Source: Acidobacteriota bacterium
GTDB lineage: Bacteria > Acidobacteriota > Terriglobia > Bryobacterales > Bryobacteraceae
Assembly: GCA_026394055.1 (NCBI GenBank)
Contig: JAPKYZ010000021.1
Span: forward strand, 186,001-250,000
Direction of reading: 5' to 3'
DNA: 64,000 bases
Part shown: positions 1 through 8,393 of the stretch, piece by piece
Layout of the letters: every line of letters starts with the position of its first letter
Numbering within the stretch: the first letter of the stretch is position 1
Notes under the pieces: model-generated
What the model was told of the DNA's origin: nothing
What the model saw: the letters and a program-made list of their open reading frames with translations, nothing else
Database searches by the model: none
Position numbers and translations under genes: made by a program

Positions 1-155
1 GCGGGTACGGTAAAATCAAACCGCAATAGGAAGGCGGCCACGCCGGAGAGAATGAAAATACAGATCTGCACGGCCCACACCAGCAGCCGTGGCACCTTCT
101 CCATGTCCTTGATTCTATCGAGCCAACTGAACAAACTAAGCTTAGGTCCGGGCAT
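1..155 (-). CDS. Polysaccharide biosynthesis protein, CapD/PglF-like (N-terminus only)
   Basis: The gene begins with an ATG at 153-155 and runs off the left edge, so only about 51 residues are visible. They read as a short amphipathic start followed by a hydrophobic segment ending in AAFLLRFDF, which resembles the membrane-anchored N-terminus of nucleoside-diphosphate-sugar 4,6-dehydratases of the CapD/WbpM/PglF group. Those enzymes act on UDP-GlcNAc-type sugars at the inner membrane. The start overlaps the 3' end of the upstream methyltransferase by 14 bp, so it belongs to the same exopolysaccharide operon. The catalytic domain lies outside the window, so the assignment rests on the leader and the context. 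Confidence 0.6.
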   Translation of the reverse strand, partial: MPGPKLSLFSWLDRIKDMEKVPRLLVWAVQICIFILSGVAAFLLRFDFTVP

Positions 156-966
156 GATGGTGGGATTGGTTACCTTCCCTGGTCAATAACGCCGATTCGC
201 CGGGGCCAGCGGAATTCGGTCTTACGGTGGAGTCATCCGCGATAACATCGGCTCCCGCGGCTTGACTCCGGGCACTATCTCCATTGAGAGCCGCCCCAGG
301 TGCCGCGGACGCGCGCCCCCAGTGGCAGCCCACTTTGGACTTCCAGATCCGCACGGAGTTGCCCCGATACGGGCAAGTCTCATTACGGTGCAGCTCAAAG
401 CAACCACTGTTCTCGATCACCGCGGCATTCGAGTCGCCGTAGCAGAGTAGCCAAACTGTTCGATCAGCGTCACCTCGTGCGGCCAGGCAAGAGAAGACCT
501 GGGTGAGCACCGCCCGATAGATCTCCGCATCGAAGGGATTAAAGAGGAAGAAGAAGTTGAACTCGCCGTAATGCTCAAACGTCACGGCATTCGCAGCGAT
601 CACTTCGATGCGGTCTTCCAGATGCAGCACCTGCATGTTGCGCCGGGCAATCTCAACCAGGTGAGGCTCAACCTCGATCCCCGCCACCCGGCCGAACGGA
701 AAGGCACTGCCAAACCACAGCACGCCTCCCTTGCCACAGCCGATATCGAGGAAGCTGTCACCTTTGCCAATCGGCAAGCCGCGAAGTATGTTCTCCACTG
801 CCTTTCGCGACGTCAAAGCGTAGCCGCGATTGCCCTCGATGGAGATCGCTGATTTCGCTCTCATGGAGAAATCAAGCCCGCGAGGCTTCTCCAGGATCAG
901 CCAGCGGAGCAGATATTCAACGTATCGGAGATATCTCTTGACGTAGATATTCAGCTTTGTCGGCAC
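142..966 (-). CDS. Class I SAM-dependent methyltransferase
   Basis: Encodes 274 residues from a GTG start with a GGAG Shine-Dalgarno five bases upstream. Motif I is visible as FLDIGCGKGG near residue 73, followed by the acidic SAM-ribose loop (AGIEVEP) and an FFLFNPF motif that replaces the usual DPP-type motif IV. It is a Rossmann-fold methyltransferase; the acceptor is unknown, probably a sugar or lipid intermediate of the exopolysaccharide pathway. After about residue 208 (VRIWKS, where related short methyltransferases would be expected to end) there is a low-complexity tail of some 65 residues that overlaps the next gene by 14 bp. It is one of the last genes seen in the minus-strand EPS operon. 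Confidence 0.75.
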   Translation of the reverse strand: MPTKLNIYVKRYLRYVEYLLRWLILEKPRGLDFSMRAKSAISIEGNRGYALTSRKAVENILRGLPIGKGDSFLDIGCGKGGVLWFGSAFPFGRVAGIEVEPHLVEIARRNMQVLHLEDRIEVIAANAVTFEHYGEFNFFFLFNPFDAEIYRAVLTQVFSCLAARGDADRTVWLLCYGDSNAAVIENSGCFELHRNETCPYRGNSVRIWKSKVGCHWGRASAAPGAALNGDSARSQAAGADVIADDSTVRPNSAGPGESALLTREGNQSHHHART

Positions 967-1062
967 TTAGTCTCCTCCGGAGCGGCGCTATACTCTCGTT
1001 GCGGCAAGCTGGCCATTTCAACCCGAACGTCGTCCGTGCGTCCGTGAAGGGTAACTGCATGC

Positions 1063-1083
1063 GCGGGTCCTGCAACTACCCGC
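1063..1083 (-). terminator. Hairpin downstream of the HpcH/HpaI gene
   Basis: GCGGGT and ACCCGC form a 6-bp perfect stem with a 9-base loop about 65 bp past the stop of the aldolase-like gene. There is no T-run on the minus strand, so it is only a weak candidate for a terminator or an mRNA-stabilising hairpin inside the operon. The rest of 967-1146 shows nothing recognisable. Confidence 0.2.
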
Positions 1084-1146
1084 AGTTTGATTTGATGAAA
1101 CCCTAGCATATCGGCAATCAGGTGTACCTACCACCGTTGCGTTTCG

Positions 1147-2001
1147 TCACGACGATGGGGAAACCGCGGCGCGCCCTTCACGCCGGGCGGCGATTTGGCT
1201 GGCGATCGCCGCCACTTGGCTCTGCAGCGCGCGAGCGTTGGCGTCGAGATCGGCCGGCGGAAGGCTCCGCAAGTGCTCGACGTGCGCCTGCAACTTCTGG
1301 ACCTCGTTGCGGAAGACGTCCGGCGCGGCCTCTGGCGAATGCTGGTTGAAAATATTGCCGTAATCGCGGGACAAGATCACTTGCGTCGAGCCCAGGCGGA
1401 CGTGCTCGCTCAACACCAGCTCGGCACTCAACAACCCCTGCCCGAGCCGCGCGACGCCACCGATTCCCAACTTGATCCCCTGCTGGTGAACGATCCGCGC
1501 CATGTAATCGGCCAGGCCGCCCGAGACGATCTCGAACATGAAGTCAAGCTTGAGTGCCAGGTGAAGATCGTTAAGCCCGAGATGAACCTCGTCGATGCCC
1601 CCCGTTTCGAGAATCTCGCCGATTCGGGCCAAGGCCGGGGCTGTTTCGAGCAACAGACACGTCCTCGCTCGTCCGCGCACCCAGCCCACAAACGCGCTTA
1701 CGTCTTGCTTGTTGCTGAACATCGGCAGCATCAGGATGTCGGCGCCTTCCGCTAGGCAATCACCGATCTCGTCTTCCATCCCCTCATGCGGCGGATTGAT
1801 CCGCACCAGCAGTTGCGCCTTCTTCAAGATCGATCGAAGCCGCCTGACATCCGAGCGGGAATGTTCTGAGATGACAGTGTTGCCGAATGGTTGGCGCTCT
1901 CGCTTCCCAATAATCTCGAGATCGACCATCACTCGGTCGACACCCGCGCTCTCGGCTACCTGGGCCCGCCAAGGATCGTTGGTGATGTAGATGGTTTCCA
2001 T
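1147..2001 (-). CDS. HpcH/HpaI aldolase/citrate lyase family protein
   Basis: The 284-residue product is a phosphoenolpyruvate/pyruvate-type TIM barrel. Visible signatures are VDLEIIGK near the start, VRINPP in the middle, the metal-binding glutamate in LLLETAPAL and the metal-binding aspartate in HLGLNDLHL. The active-site pattern of pyruvate class II aldolases is therefore kept. The last 60 residues are helical (QKLQAHVEHLRSL onward) and probably an extension. ATG at 2001 is preferred over a TTG two codons upstream. Family members cleave or form 2-keto-acid bonds. Here, 23 bp after a LysA-like decarboxylase inside an EPS operon, it could make or remodel a 2-keto or 3-hydroxy acid used as a polymer decoration; that role is inference. 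Confidence 0.75.
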   Translation of the reverse strand: METIYITNDPWRAQVAESAGVDRVMVDLEIIGKRERQPFGNTVISEHSRSDVRRLRSILKKAQLLVRINPPHEGMEDEIGDCLAEGADILMLPMFSNKQDVSAFVGWVRGRARTCLLLETAPALARIGEILETGGIDEVHLGLNDLHLALKLDFMFEIVSGGLADYMARIVHQQGIKLGIGGVARLGQGLLSAELVLSEHVRLGSTQVILSRDYGNIFNQHSPEAAPDVFRNEVQKLQAHVEHLRSLPPADLDANARALQSQVAAIASQIAARREGRAAVSPSS

Positions 2002-2024
2002 TGGCAACGGTTGCGTCCGGCAGG

Positions 2025-3278
2025 TTACGCCCCGGGAAAAGTCCGGAACAGATCGTCGATGCTCTCCCCGCGCTTCAGGACGACTGCCTTGTCGCCCGTC
2101 CCGCTCAGCACGGGGACGTTCGGCAGGATAAACGGCGGCTTCATTACGATTGAGTAGGAGCCTAGGTTCCGGTACTCAACAAAATCACCCACCTCGACCG
2201 GCCCAATAAGATCTCTCGTAAGATAGTCGCCCTCGATGCAGGTGTATCCGGCGATGTCATAGGGGGCCGGAGACTCTGGGCCATCATCCCCCTTCTGCCG
2301 GATCACCCGGACCGGAAGGTGCGGCGTCCGCGCCTGCGGGCTGATATTGAAGATGCTGCCAGCCACGGTGGCAATCTTGCGGCTGCCCACCTCCTTTAGG
2401 CTGATGACCCGCGCGTAGAACTTGAACGTGTTCGCCACCAGCGCGGTCCCGGGCTCAATGAAGAGTGTGGGTGCGGCACCCGAGGTCCCATACGCTTTTG
2501 CAAACGGCTCGCCAATCGCCGCGGCGTAGTCGGCAAACGTCGGAGGCTTGAAGCTCTGCCTGCTGGCCAAGGACTTCGGCATGCTTCCGCAGAAACCTCC
2601 GCCCAGGTTCAGGAACTTCGGTGGCTTTGGGAATAGCTCTCGGGCAATGCTGAGGATCCCTCGTGCTCTCGCCCCGAATGATTCCAGATCGCGGCTCGGG
2701 AAGTGGCAGTGCAAGCCCGCCAGCGTGACATTCCGCGAACGCCGAAGCCCTTGCGTGACCTCCCGGAACTCGGCGCCGCCGGTATCGAAACCAAACCGCG
2801 ATCGCGCCACACCGGGAAGCTCAAAGTTGCACCGTACGCCAACCGAGTTCTTCCGGCCGGGCTCGGCCGCCGCTTCGGCCATCACGATGTCGTAATCCCG
2901 CCGGGAGTCAATGTTGACGATAGTCCCGGCTTGTAGAGCGTCACGGACGGAGGCCACGGACTTGTAGGGCCCGTTGTAAATTATGCGCTCCCCCTCCACG
3001 CCGAGCCGGCGCGCCAGTCCAAACTCCATCTCGGAGACCACCTCCGCAAAGCCACCCAATTGGTGGATCACGCGGCAGACATGAGGGGTGTAGTTTGTCT
3101 TGTAAGAGTAGGCGATCTGCGTCCGGGGATACTGTGCTTCGAAGGCCGCCCGTAGGCTAGCGTAGTTCTGGCGAAAGACTTGCTCTTCGAAGACGTAGAA
3201 CGCATCGCCGTGCGTCTGCGCCGTGCGTTGCAATTGAGCGTAGAGGCTCCGCGCCCCGGCAGGTGCGGGTGTTTTCAT
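2025..3278 (-). CDS. LysA-like fold-III PLP-dependent decarboxylase
   Basis: The 417-residue product is related to diaminopimelate/ornithine decarboxylases (alanine-racemase fold). The PLP lysine is Lys60 in AYSYKTNY. The glycine-rich phosphate loop (LNLGGGF), the EPGTALVANTF motif and the catalytic cysteine in YTCIEGDYL are all present, so it should be active. The start is an ATG with GGAG upstream, and its first bases overlap the stop of the sugar transferase (ATGA). The setting between an initiating glycosyltransferase and an aldolase argues against housekeeping lysine synthesis. It resembles the PLP-decarboxylase genes often found in exopolysaccharide clusters, where the substrate is usually unproven. 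lysA itself cannot be excluded from sequence alone. Confidence 0.75.
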   Translation of the reverse strand: MKTPAPAGARSLYAQLQRTAQTHGDAFYVFEEQVFRQNYASLRAAFEAQYPRTQIAYSYKTNYTPHVCRVIHQLGGFAEVVSEMEFGLARRLGVEGERIIYNGPYKSVASVRDALQAGTIVNIDSRRDYDIVMAEAAAEPGRKNSVGVRCNFELPGVARSRFGFDTGGAEFREVTQGLRRSRNVTLAGLHCHFPSRDLESFGARARGILSIARELFPKPPKFLNLGGGFCGSMPKSLASRQSFKPPTFADYAAAIGEPFAKAYGTSGAAPTLFIEPGTALVANTFKFYARVISLKEVGSRKIATVAGSIFNISPQARTPHLPVRVIRQKGDDGPESPAPYDIAGYTCIEGDYLTRDLIGPVEVGDFVEYRNLGSYSIVMKPPFILPNVPVLSGTGDKAVVLKRGESIDDLFRTFPGA

Positions 3279-3895
3279 GGCGTCACTCCATCCTCGGGCT
3301 TATCCCGCCGGGGTTCGATGACATCTTTCCGGGAAAGCACCGCCCAGGGCGTGCGGAGCAGAAGAAGGAGGTCCTCCAGAATCCCCAGCCGGTTGAAGCG
3401 CTCCACGTATTGGTTGTCGAGTACGATCTTCTCCGGCCATTCGAGCGTATTGCGGCCAGATATCTGGGCCAGGCCGGTAATTCCCGGATTAACGCTTAGC
3501 CGCAGGACTAACTGAGATTCGAGCCCATAACCATCTAATTCATGCACCACCGGTGGCCGCGGGCCAACCAGCGACATCGTCCCTTCCAGCACATTGAATA
3601 ACTGCGGAAGCTCGTCGAGACTGGCGCCGCGCAGGTACTTACCCACTCGTGTCACCCGTGGATCGTCCGAATAGCTGAAGAGCCCCGTGCCCATGTTCTC
3701 GGCGTTCACCACCATCGTTCTGAACTTGTACATGCGGAACAGCCGTCCGTTCCGGCCGATGCGGCTCTGGAGAAAAAGAACAGGCCCCTTGGAATCCAGC
3801 TTGATCAGCAGGGCGATCACTACGAAGATCGGCCAACTGATGAGGAGCACCAGCGAGGCGATCACCAGGTCGAGAAGTCTTTTGCCGGGGTTCAT
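3275..3895 (-). CDS. Initiating phosphoglycosyl transferase (bacterial sugar transferase)
   Basis: The 206-residue protein has the short monotopic PglC/WcaJ-C-terminal architecture: one N-terminal hydrophobic segment ([18 protein letters not shown]), then KFRTM, the catalytic Asp-Glu pair in [15 protein letters not shown] and [13 protein letters not shown]. Such enzymes transfer a sugar-1-phosphate from a UDP-sugar to undecaprenyl phosphate at the cytoplasmic face of the inner membrane, the first step of repeat-unit assembly. It lies downstream of the aminotransferase gene with a 78-bp gap, and its stop overlaps the start of the LysA-like gene by four bases. The donor sugar cannot be read from sequence. 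Confidence 0.9.
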   Translation of the reverse strand: MNPGKRLLDLVIASLVLLISWPIFVVIALLIKLDSKGPVLFLQSRIGRNGRLFRMYKFRTMVVNAENMGTGLFSYSDDPRVTRVGKYLRGASLDELPQLFNVLEGTMSLVGPRPPVVHELDGYGLESQLVLRLSVNPGITGLAQISGRNTLEWPEKIVLDNQYVERFNRLGILEDLLLLLRTPWAVLSRKDVIEPRRDKPEDGVTP

Positions 3896-3973
3896 GAGAA
3901 GTGCGGGGCGATCAGGGTCCGGTTACGGTGAGGACGGCCATTGCGGCGAGGTCTTGAAGCCTAGCCAGCTCTT

Positions 3974-4900
3974 TCAGTACATCGGCGATAACCAATGAGA
4001 ATACTTTGGCTCGGCATTACTGACCACTTCGAGATATCTTGTGAGCAGTTTCAGTGTCGCGTCTCCGGGCTTGCCGAATCCGACCGGAATCCCGTCCAAA
4101 GAGACGATGGGCGTAACCTCAGCGGCACTCCCACAGAGAAACAACTCATCGGCTAGATACAGTTCACTTCGGTCGATCTCTCGTTCGACCACCTCGAGGC
4201 CCAGTTCCATCCCCAGGCGCATGATGGTGTCCCGGGTGATGCTTTCCAGGACGGATGACGTCGGCGCGGGTGTCGCCAGGATACCCTTGCGGAACATGAA
4301 AAGGCAGGCGCCCGCGCCCTCGGCCACCTTGCCAGTTCGCCCCAGGAAGATCGGGAGGTCGTAGCCGTGACGTTTAGCCTCCAGATGAGCGTACCGCCCG
4401 TTGATATAGTTAGCACCCGCCTTGACGCGCGGCGGGAGGGAGTTGTCATTGATCCGTTCCCACGTACTGATGCAGGCTCGCAGTTGAGGGGGAGCAGCAA
4501 TGTTCGTCCGTGCCTTCCGGATGGGTGCGATAAACATCTCCACCGGGCCCAGCGCACTCCAGGAGCCTTCGCCGTCCACAAACAAGGTCACCCGGACGCT
4601 GGTGTCTTCGTGGTAGCTATTGGCGGCCACTGTATCCCGGAGATACTGCCGCAGTTGCTCCTTTGTGTAGGGACAGGTAAGCCCGATCAGCTTGCAGGAA
4701 TCGAGCAGCCGGTTCAGGTGTTCGTCGAGCCGGAAGGCGGACAACTGGCCGCTGCCATCGGCGTCCGAGTAACAGCGCAGGCCCTCGAAGACGTTCAGGC
4801 CAAACTGCGAAGTGGGGGCGAGGACGTTAATCCGGGCGTCCGCCACGGGTACGATTTCGCCCTTAAACCAGATCTTTCGATCATCCATTGGCGTTGCCAT
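3974..4900 (-). CDS. Branched-chain amino acid aminotransferase family (fold IV PLP)
   Basis: Encodes 308 residues with the class IV aminotransferase layout. The PLP lysine is Lys160 in PPRVKAGANYINGRY, followed by GKVAEGAGACLF, SITRDTIM and LYLADELFLCGSAAEVTPI, all close to IlvE. IlvE interconverts Leu/Ile/Val and their 2-keto acids. The ATG overlaps the stop of the glycosyltransferase-GNAT fusion by one base (TAATG), so the two are translationally coupled. A dedicated paralogue making an amino acid or amino-sugar precursor for the polysaccharide is therefore more likely than housekeeping ilvE, but the substrate is unproven; ilvE remains the family name. Confidence 0.8.
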   Translation of the reverse strand: MATPMDDRKIWFKGEIVPVADARINVLAPTSQFGLNVFEGLRCYSDADGSGQLSAFRLDEHLNRLLDSCKLIGLTCPYTKEQLRQYLRDTVAANSYHEDTSVRVTLFVDGEGSWSALGPVEMFIAPIRKARTNIAAPPQLRACISTWERINDNSLPPRVKAGANYINGRYAHLEAKRHGYDLPIFLGRTGKVAEGAGACLFMFRKGILATPAPTSSVLESITRDTIMRLGMELGLEVVEREIDRSELYLADELFLCGSAAEVTPIVSLDGIPVGFGKPGDATLKLLTRYLEVVSNAEPKYSHWLSPMY

Positions 4901-6735
4901 TACGTCGCCAGCCGGTAGCTATGGGGTTTGCGCAGGCCGAGGACCCGCTTGCGCTCCACCGCGCCGATGGAGTTGAGGCCCAATTTCTGGGCGGCCGACT
5001 CTGCGGATTGGTTGTTAGGCCAGGAAAACCACCAAACGTGACTCTCCGGGTTGGCGGGAAGATCCTGAAGTACGAGCCGGCATAATGCGGCCGCAAGCCC
5101 TTGTCCTCTATGTTCGGGCGCGGTCCATACTGGCCCCAATTGCGTATCATTGGGTCCCATGAAGGGGAAGCGGAAATCGCGGCCACTCGCCACCACAAAC
5201 GCGGCGACGGCGCCTGATTGATCCGTTGCCGCCGCAATGCGGTAAGCGCTCCTCATTCCATGAAGCAGGGCGTGCAAGTAATAGTAGAGCAGGTGCGGCC
5301 AGGAGATCATCTTCTCAGCTCCGAGCCCCCAGATCGGGACCGGCGGAAACGGAGAGAGCAGCCGCGGACGCCAGCAGAAGGTCCTGAAGCCGTCCGGTAC
5401 GTCGCCGTGGGTCGACTGGACCGCCGTAAGCCGGCCCTTAAATCCTTTCACCGCTACACCATCTTCGCCAGCTTCCGGAACCGCCTCGGCCGCGGGCTGC
5501 AGCGCAATCTTTTCCAGATGATCGGCCATGCGGCCGTAGATTCCGGTGGCCTGGAACTGGTCCATGAAGAGCCGTGTAGCGTTGGCACTACAGCGCGACC
5601 GGTGAGCCTCATCCTCAAGATAGGGCTTCAGCTGTTCGAGAAGGCTTACAGGGTCTGCCGCGGCATAGGTTGACCCGCAGCCGTGGGAACTCAAAAGCTC
5701 CTTACACTCCCCGTCCAGGCTCGATAGAATCGGCAAGCCTGCACCCAGATACTCAAAGATCTTATTCGGTAAGCTCTGCGGTGCGCCCTGCCCGTACGCC
5801 GCCAGCCCGACCTTGGCGATGGTGGACATGTAGTGTAGTCCGCCTGCATTCAGCCATCCGGTAAAAATGACGTTGCGCAGTCCCCGCGCGCGGCTAAACC
5901 ATTCGTCGAACTTGTGCCCCTGCCCGCTGAACACGAACTGCACGTCTGGGTGGCTGCCCTCGATCAACCGGGCGCAGTCGATCACGGTGGTCAAGTCGTA
6001 GGTCATCCCGAAGGTTCCAGCAAACCAGCAGATCGTTTTGTGCGGGTCAACCCCCATCCCGGAGAGCGTCGTGGCAATCTCCGTCAGATCCCCGGGCGGC
6101 TCGGTTAGGCGCGAAGAGCCAAGCGCGAAGATCGCATCCTGCGGTCCGCGAGCCCGCCCGGCGTACCGGGTCCCAAAGTCGAGATAGCTGTCGGTGATCC
6201 CGATGATGGACGTGCAAAGCGTGAACGCCCGCCGGGCCCGCCAGACAAAGGGGGAAAGCGCCAGAGGAGCAAAAGGGCGGAAGATCTTCGGTATGTACTG
6301 GATGAAGATGTCCGGCCATAGATCGCGAACATCAACCGCCACCGGGACCCCGGCCTCTCTCCCAAAAGTTGCGCTGCGCTCAGCCAGTTCAACGGTGGGG
6401 AACGAAGCCAGGATGACGTCGGGCTTGGGCATCCGCGCCGCTTCCCGGTAGAACTGCGCCGCGATCTGACGGTGATTCCAGATCCGGGCCAGGGAGACGT
6501 TCTTCGTATACCGGGCGCCGTGGAGCATCCGGATCGTCACTCCATTGGGCAGCGTGACGGTGGTGGGTTGCTCGAACCGATGAATTTTGCGCCCGTGATC
6601 GAGCGTTGAGGCCCACCACACAACCTCATGGCCGCGGTTCCGTAGAGTCTCGGCGACCATGCCGGTCCGATGAAGCCGGCCTCCTGCTTCATCGAAAGGG
6701 AGCGGCTCGCCAACAGTGACGATCCACGTTCTCAT
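4900..6735 (-). CDS. GT4 glycosyltransferase fused to a GNAT acetyltransferase
   Basis: Encodes 611 residues. The chosen ATG has AGGAGG eight bases upstream, which beats an in-frame candidate 11 codons earlier. Residues 1 to about 405 are a GT-B glycosyltransferase: VTVGEPLPFDEAGGRLHRTG at the N-terminus, VAVDVRDLWPD, the donor-domain start CWFAGTFG, and PNKIFEYLGAGLPIL near the nucleotide-sugar site. Residues from about 435 onward form a GNAT domain with motif A LGPVWTAPEHRGQGLA and motif B NNQSAESAAQKLGL. The fusion suggests that a transferred sugar is also N- or O-acylated, perhaps with an acyl or aminoacyl group supplied by the neighbouring enzymes. The coupled aminotransferase start (TAATG) supports a joint task. 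Confidence 0.8.
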   Translation of the reverse strand: MRTWIVTVGEPLPFDEAGGRLHRTGMVAETLRNRGHEVVWWASTLDHGRKIHRFEQPTTVTLPNGVTIRMLHGARYTKNVSLARIWNHRQIAAQFYREAARMPKPDVILASFPTVELAERSATFGREAGVPVAVDVRDLWPDIFIQYIPKIFRPFAPLALSPFVWRARRAFTLCTSIIGITDSYLDFGTRYAGRARGPQDAIFALGSSRLTEPPGDLTEIATTLSGMGVDPHKTICWFAGTFGMTYDLTTVIDCARLIEGSHPDVQFVFSGQGHKFDEWFSRARGLRNVIFTGWLNAGGLHYMSTIAKVGLAAYGQGAPQSLPNKIFEYLGAGLPILSSLDGECKELLSSHGCGSTYAAADPVSLLEQLKPYLEDEAHRSRCSANATRLFMDQFQATGIYGRMADHLEKIALQPAAEAVPEAGEDGVAVKGFKGRLTAVQSTHGDVPDGFRTFCWRPRLLSPFPPVPIWGLGAEKMISWPHLLYYYLHALLHGMRSAYRIAAATDQSGAVAAFVVASGRDFRFPFMGPNDTQLGPVWTAPEHRGQGLAAALCRLVLQDLPANPESHVWWFSWPNNQSAESAAQKLGLNSIGAVERKRVLGLRKPHSYRLAT

Positions 6736-7007
6736 TCTCTCTCCTCCTGGTAGTTGGCGGGGAACCAAAGGTACCCATAGCGCCGATGCACAGGGCAGTC
6801 AAATTGAGGCGTAGACGGAGGCGGACTCGCTCTCAACCGGCCCGGTGCTGCTCGCTCACACTGGACAGCGTTCACGCTATCGGTGGCGAGGTTTGCCGAA
6901 CATCGCGCGGCAGTTTTGTTTTTGCAATCGTCGTTGCTTGCTCGCACGATCTTCGGATCATATTCAGACTTCAATTGCCCAATCGGACCATGGCCGGGCC
7001 GGTCGGG
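6736..7007. other. Gap in the EPS operon without a recognisable gene
   Basis: This is the longest gap within the EPS operon. It carries the AGGAGG ribosome-binding site of the fusion gene at its left end (6743-6748). A minus-strand frame of 80 codons (6974-6732) overlaps the start of the fusion gene, resembles nothing known and has a cysteine/proline-scattered composition typical of chance frames. It may hold an internal promoter or a decayed gene; no convincing promoter was identified. Confidence 0.3.
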
Positions 7008-8393
7008 CTACGCACGGCTCCTGGCACCTCGAATCACCGGTAAGATCACTGATCTCCCACCATTGCTGGGTCCGGTCGCCATGTACCCCGCGCGGTTCGC
7101 GGGAGCAGTTCGGGTTGGGATCCGAAAGAATACTCTCGCGATCGGGAGAAGCACCAGAAACTGAATGGTCCAAAACGCATAGTAGGTCAACAGGGTAATC
7201 GGCAGCCAGAGCAGCAAGAGATATAGGTTTCCCAAAATAATCACCAGCGTGACGCTAGGACGGCGTGTATTCAGGACAAAGACATACGTAACCAACATCC
7301 CAAGCGCCGTCATGACGACCAGCGTGCCGCCGAAGCCGAAGTCCTCCAGCAGGAGCCGGAAACCCGTGTACTGGTTGGTGGTCTGGCGGGAGTCGGGTAT
7401 CAGCCGCTGCTCCGCGTCACCTCCGACGTAGACTCCCGAAACCCGTTCATAGAAGCCCAGCGGCCCCAGGACCCCAGCTAGCGTAATACCCGTCCATTCC
7501 GAATCCGGCGTAATGCCGGTTCGATCAAGGAACAGTGACCAATTTGAAACCGCCCCCAGGAGAGTTACCTTCTGATTATCCAGAAAGTCGGTCGACGTGA
7601 TAGCTTCGGCACTTAGCCCATATCTCCGCATGGCGGCGAAGCCGGTGCTGGCCGTGATCAGAAGGATCAACGCGACAATGGCCCGCAAAGCTTTCTTGGG
7701 TAGGCGGTGTAGACGGTGCGCGTGTGCGGCCGTCACCGTCACCACCATAATCGACACCGTTAGGAGAAACGTCGTTTTGGTGGAACTGAGGAACGATTGG
7801 CCTGCGACCGGAGCCAGGAAGGCGAACACCCCGAAATTCACTTTACGCCTTCGGATCGCGTCCAATGCGAAGATGCCGGCGCAGACATAGGTAACGGCCA
7901 CCGACGCTCGAAAGGCCAACCCCACCAGCGATCTGTCGCCGTAGGCGACGCCCGCGGCGCCATAAATGGCGTACGGATTCACCGCGCCGTCTGTATATTG
8001 GCCGACGCCCGCGACGTTTAGATAGTAATAGGTCAGCGCCAACTGGACGATAACGATGACGGCCAGCAGGGCGACGAATGCCCGCCATAGCGCCGGAGCC
8101 ACCGGGGCACGCTCGATGGCGAGCGATTCCATCGCGCGGGTTGACTGAACCGACATCCGTCGCTGGAGAAGAGTGAGTGACCCAATGGTAAAGCAGCCGC
8201 ACGAGGCCGTCAGCACCAACGCAGCATTGAACCCAAACGGAAAATCCGGGGCGATCAGTTGCTGAGTAATAAGGATGAAGATCCACGGCAGGGTAAGAAT
8301 CAAGGTAGGGTTGGCGTAGCTACGGAACATCTTCGTGGAGACTCCGGAGAGAATCAACAGGAAGAGAATCGTCAGGATGCGAGCGAAATTCAT
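7008..8393 (-). CDS. O-antigen/EPS polymerase-like membrane protein (Wzy-like)
   Basis: The 461-residue product is very hydrophobic, with about ten to twelve predicted membrane segments (ILTILFLLILSGV, ILTLPWIFILITQQL, LWRAFVALLAVIVIVQLALTYYYL, VALILLITASTGF and others) and a large polar loop around residues 290-360. The ATG chosen overlaps the stop of the upstream glycosyltransferase (ATGA); a longer frame reaching 8528 lies inside that gene and is unlikely. Topology, size and position between GT genes and a Wzx flippase fit a Wzy-type polymerase joining repeat units in the periplasm. Wzy proteins have little sequence conservation, so the call rests on topology and context. Confidence 0.65.
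   Translation of the reverse strand: MNFARILTILFLLILSGVSTKMFRSYANPTLILTLPWIFILITQQLIAPDFPFGFNAALVLTASCGCFTIGSLTLLQRRMSVQSTRAMESLAIERAPVAPALWRAFVALLAVIVIVQLALTYYYLNVAGVGQYTDGAVNPYAIYGAAGVAYGDRSLVGLAFRASVAVTYVCAGIFALDAIRRRKVNFGVFAFLAPVAGQSFLSSTKTTFLLTVSIMVVTVTAAHAHRLHRLPKKALRAIVALILLITASTGFAAMRRYGLSAEAITSTDFLDNQKVTLLGAVSNWSLFLDRTGITPDSEWTGITLAGVLGPLGFYERVSGVYVGGDAEQRLIPDSRQTTNQYTGFRLLLEDFGFGGTLVVMTALGMLVTYVFVLNTRRPSVTLVIILGNLYLLLLWLPITLLTYYAFWTIQFLVLLPIARVFFRIPTRTAPANRAGYMATGPSNGGRSVILPVIRGARSRA

Noticed and set aside
6732-6974. An 80-codon minus-strand frame in the EPS gap
   Set aside because: It overlaps the well-supported start of the GT-GNAT gene and has no recognisable features.
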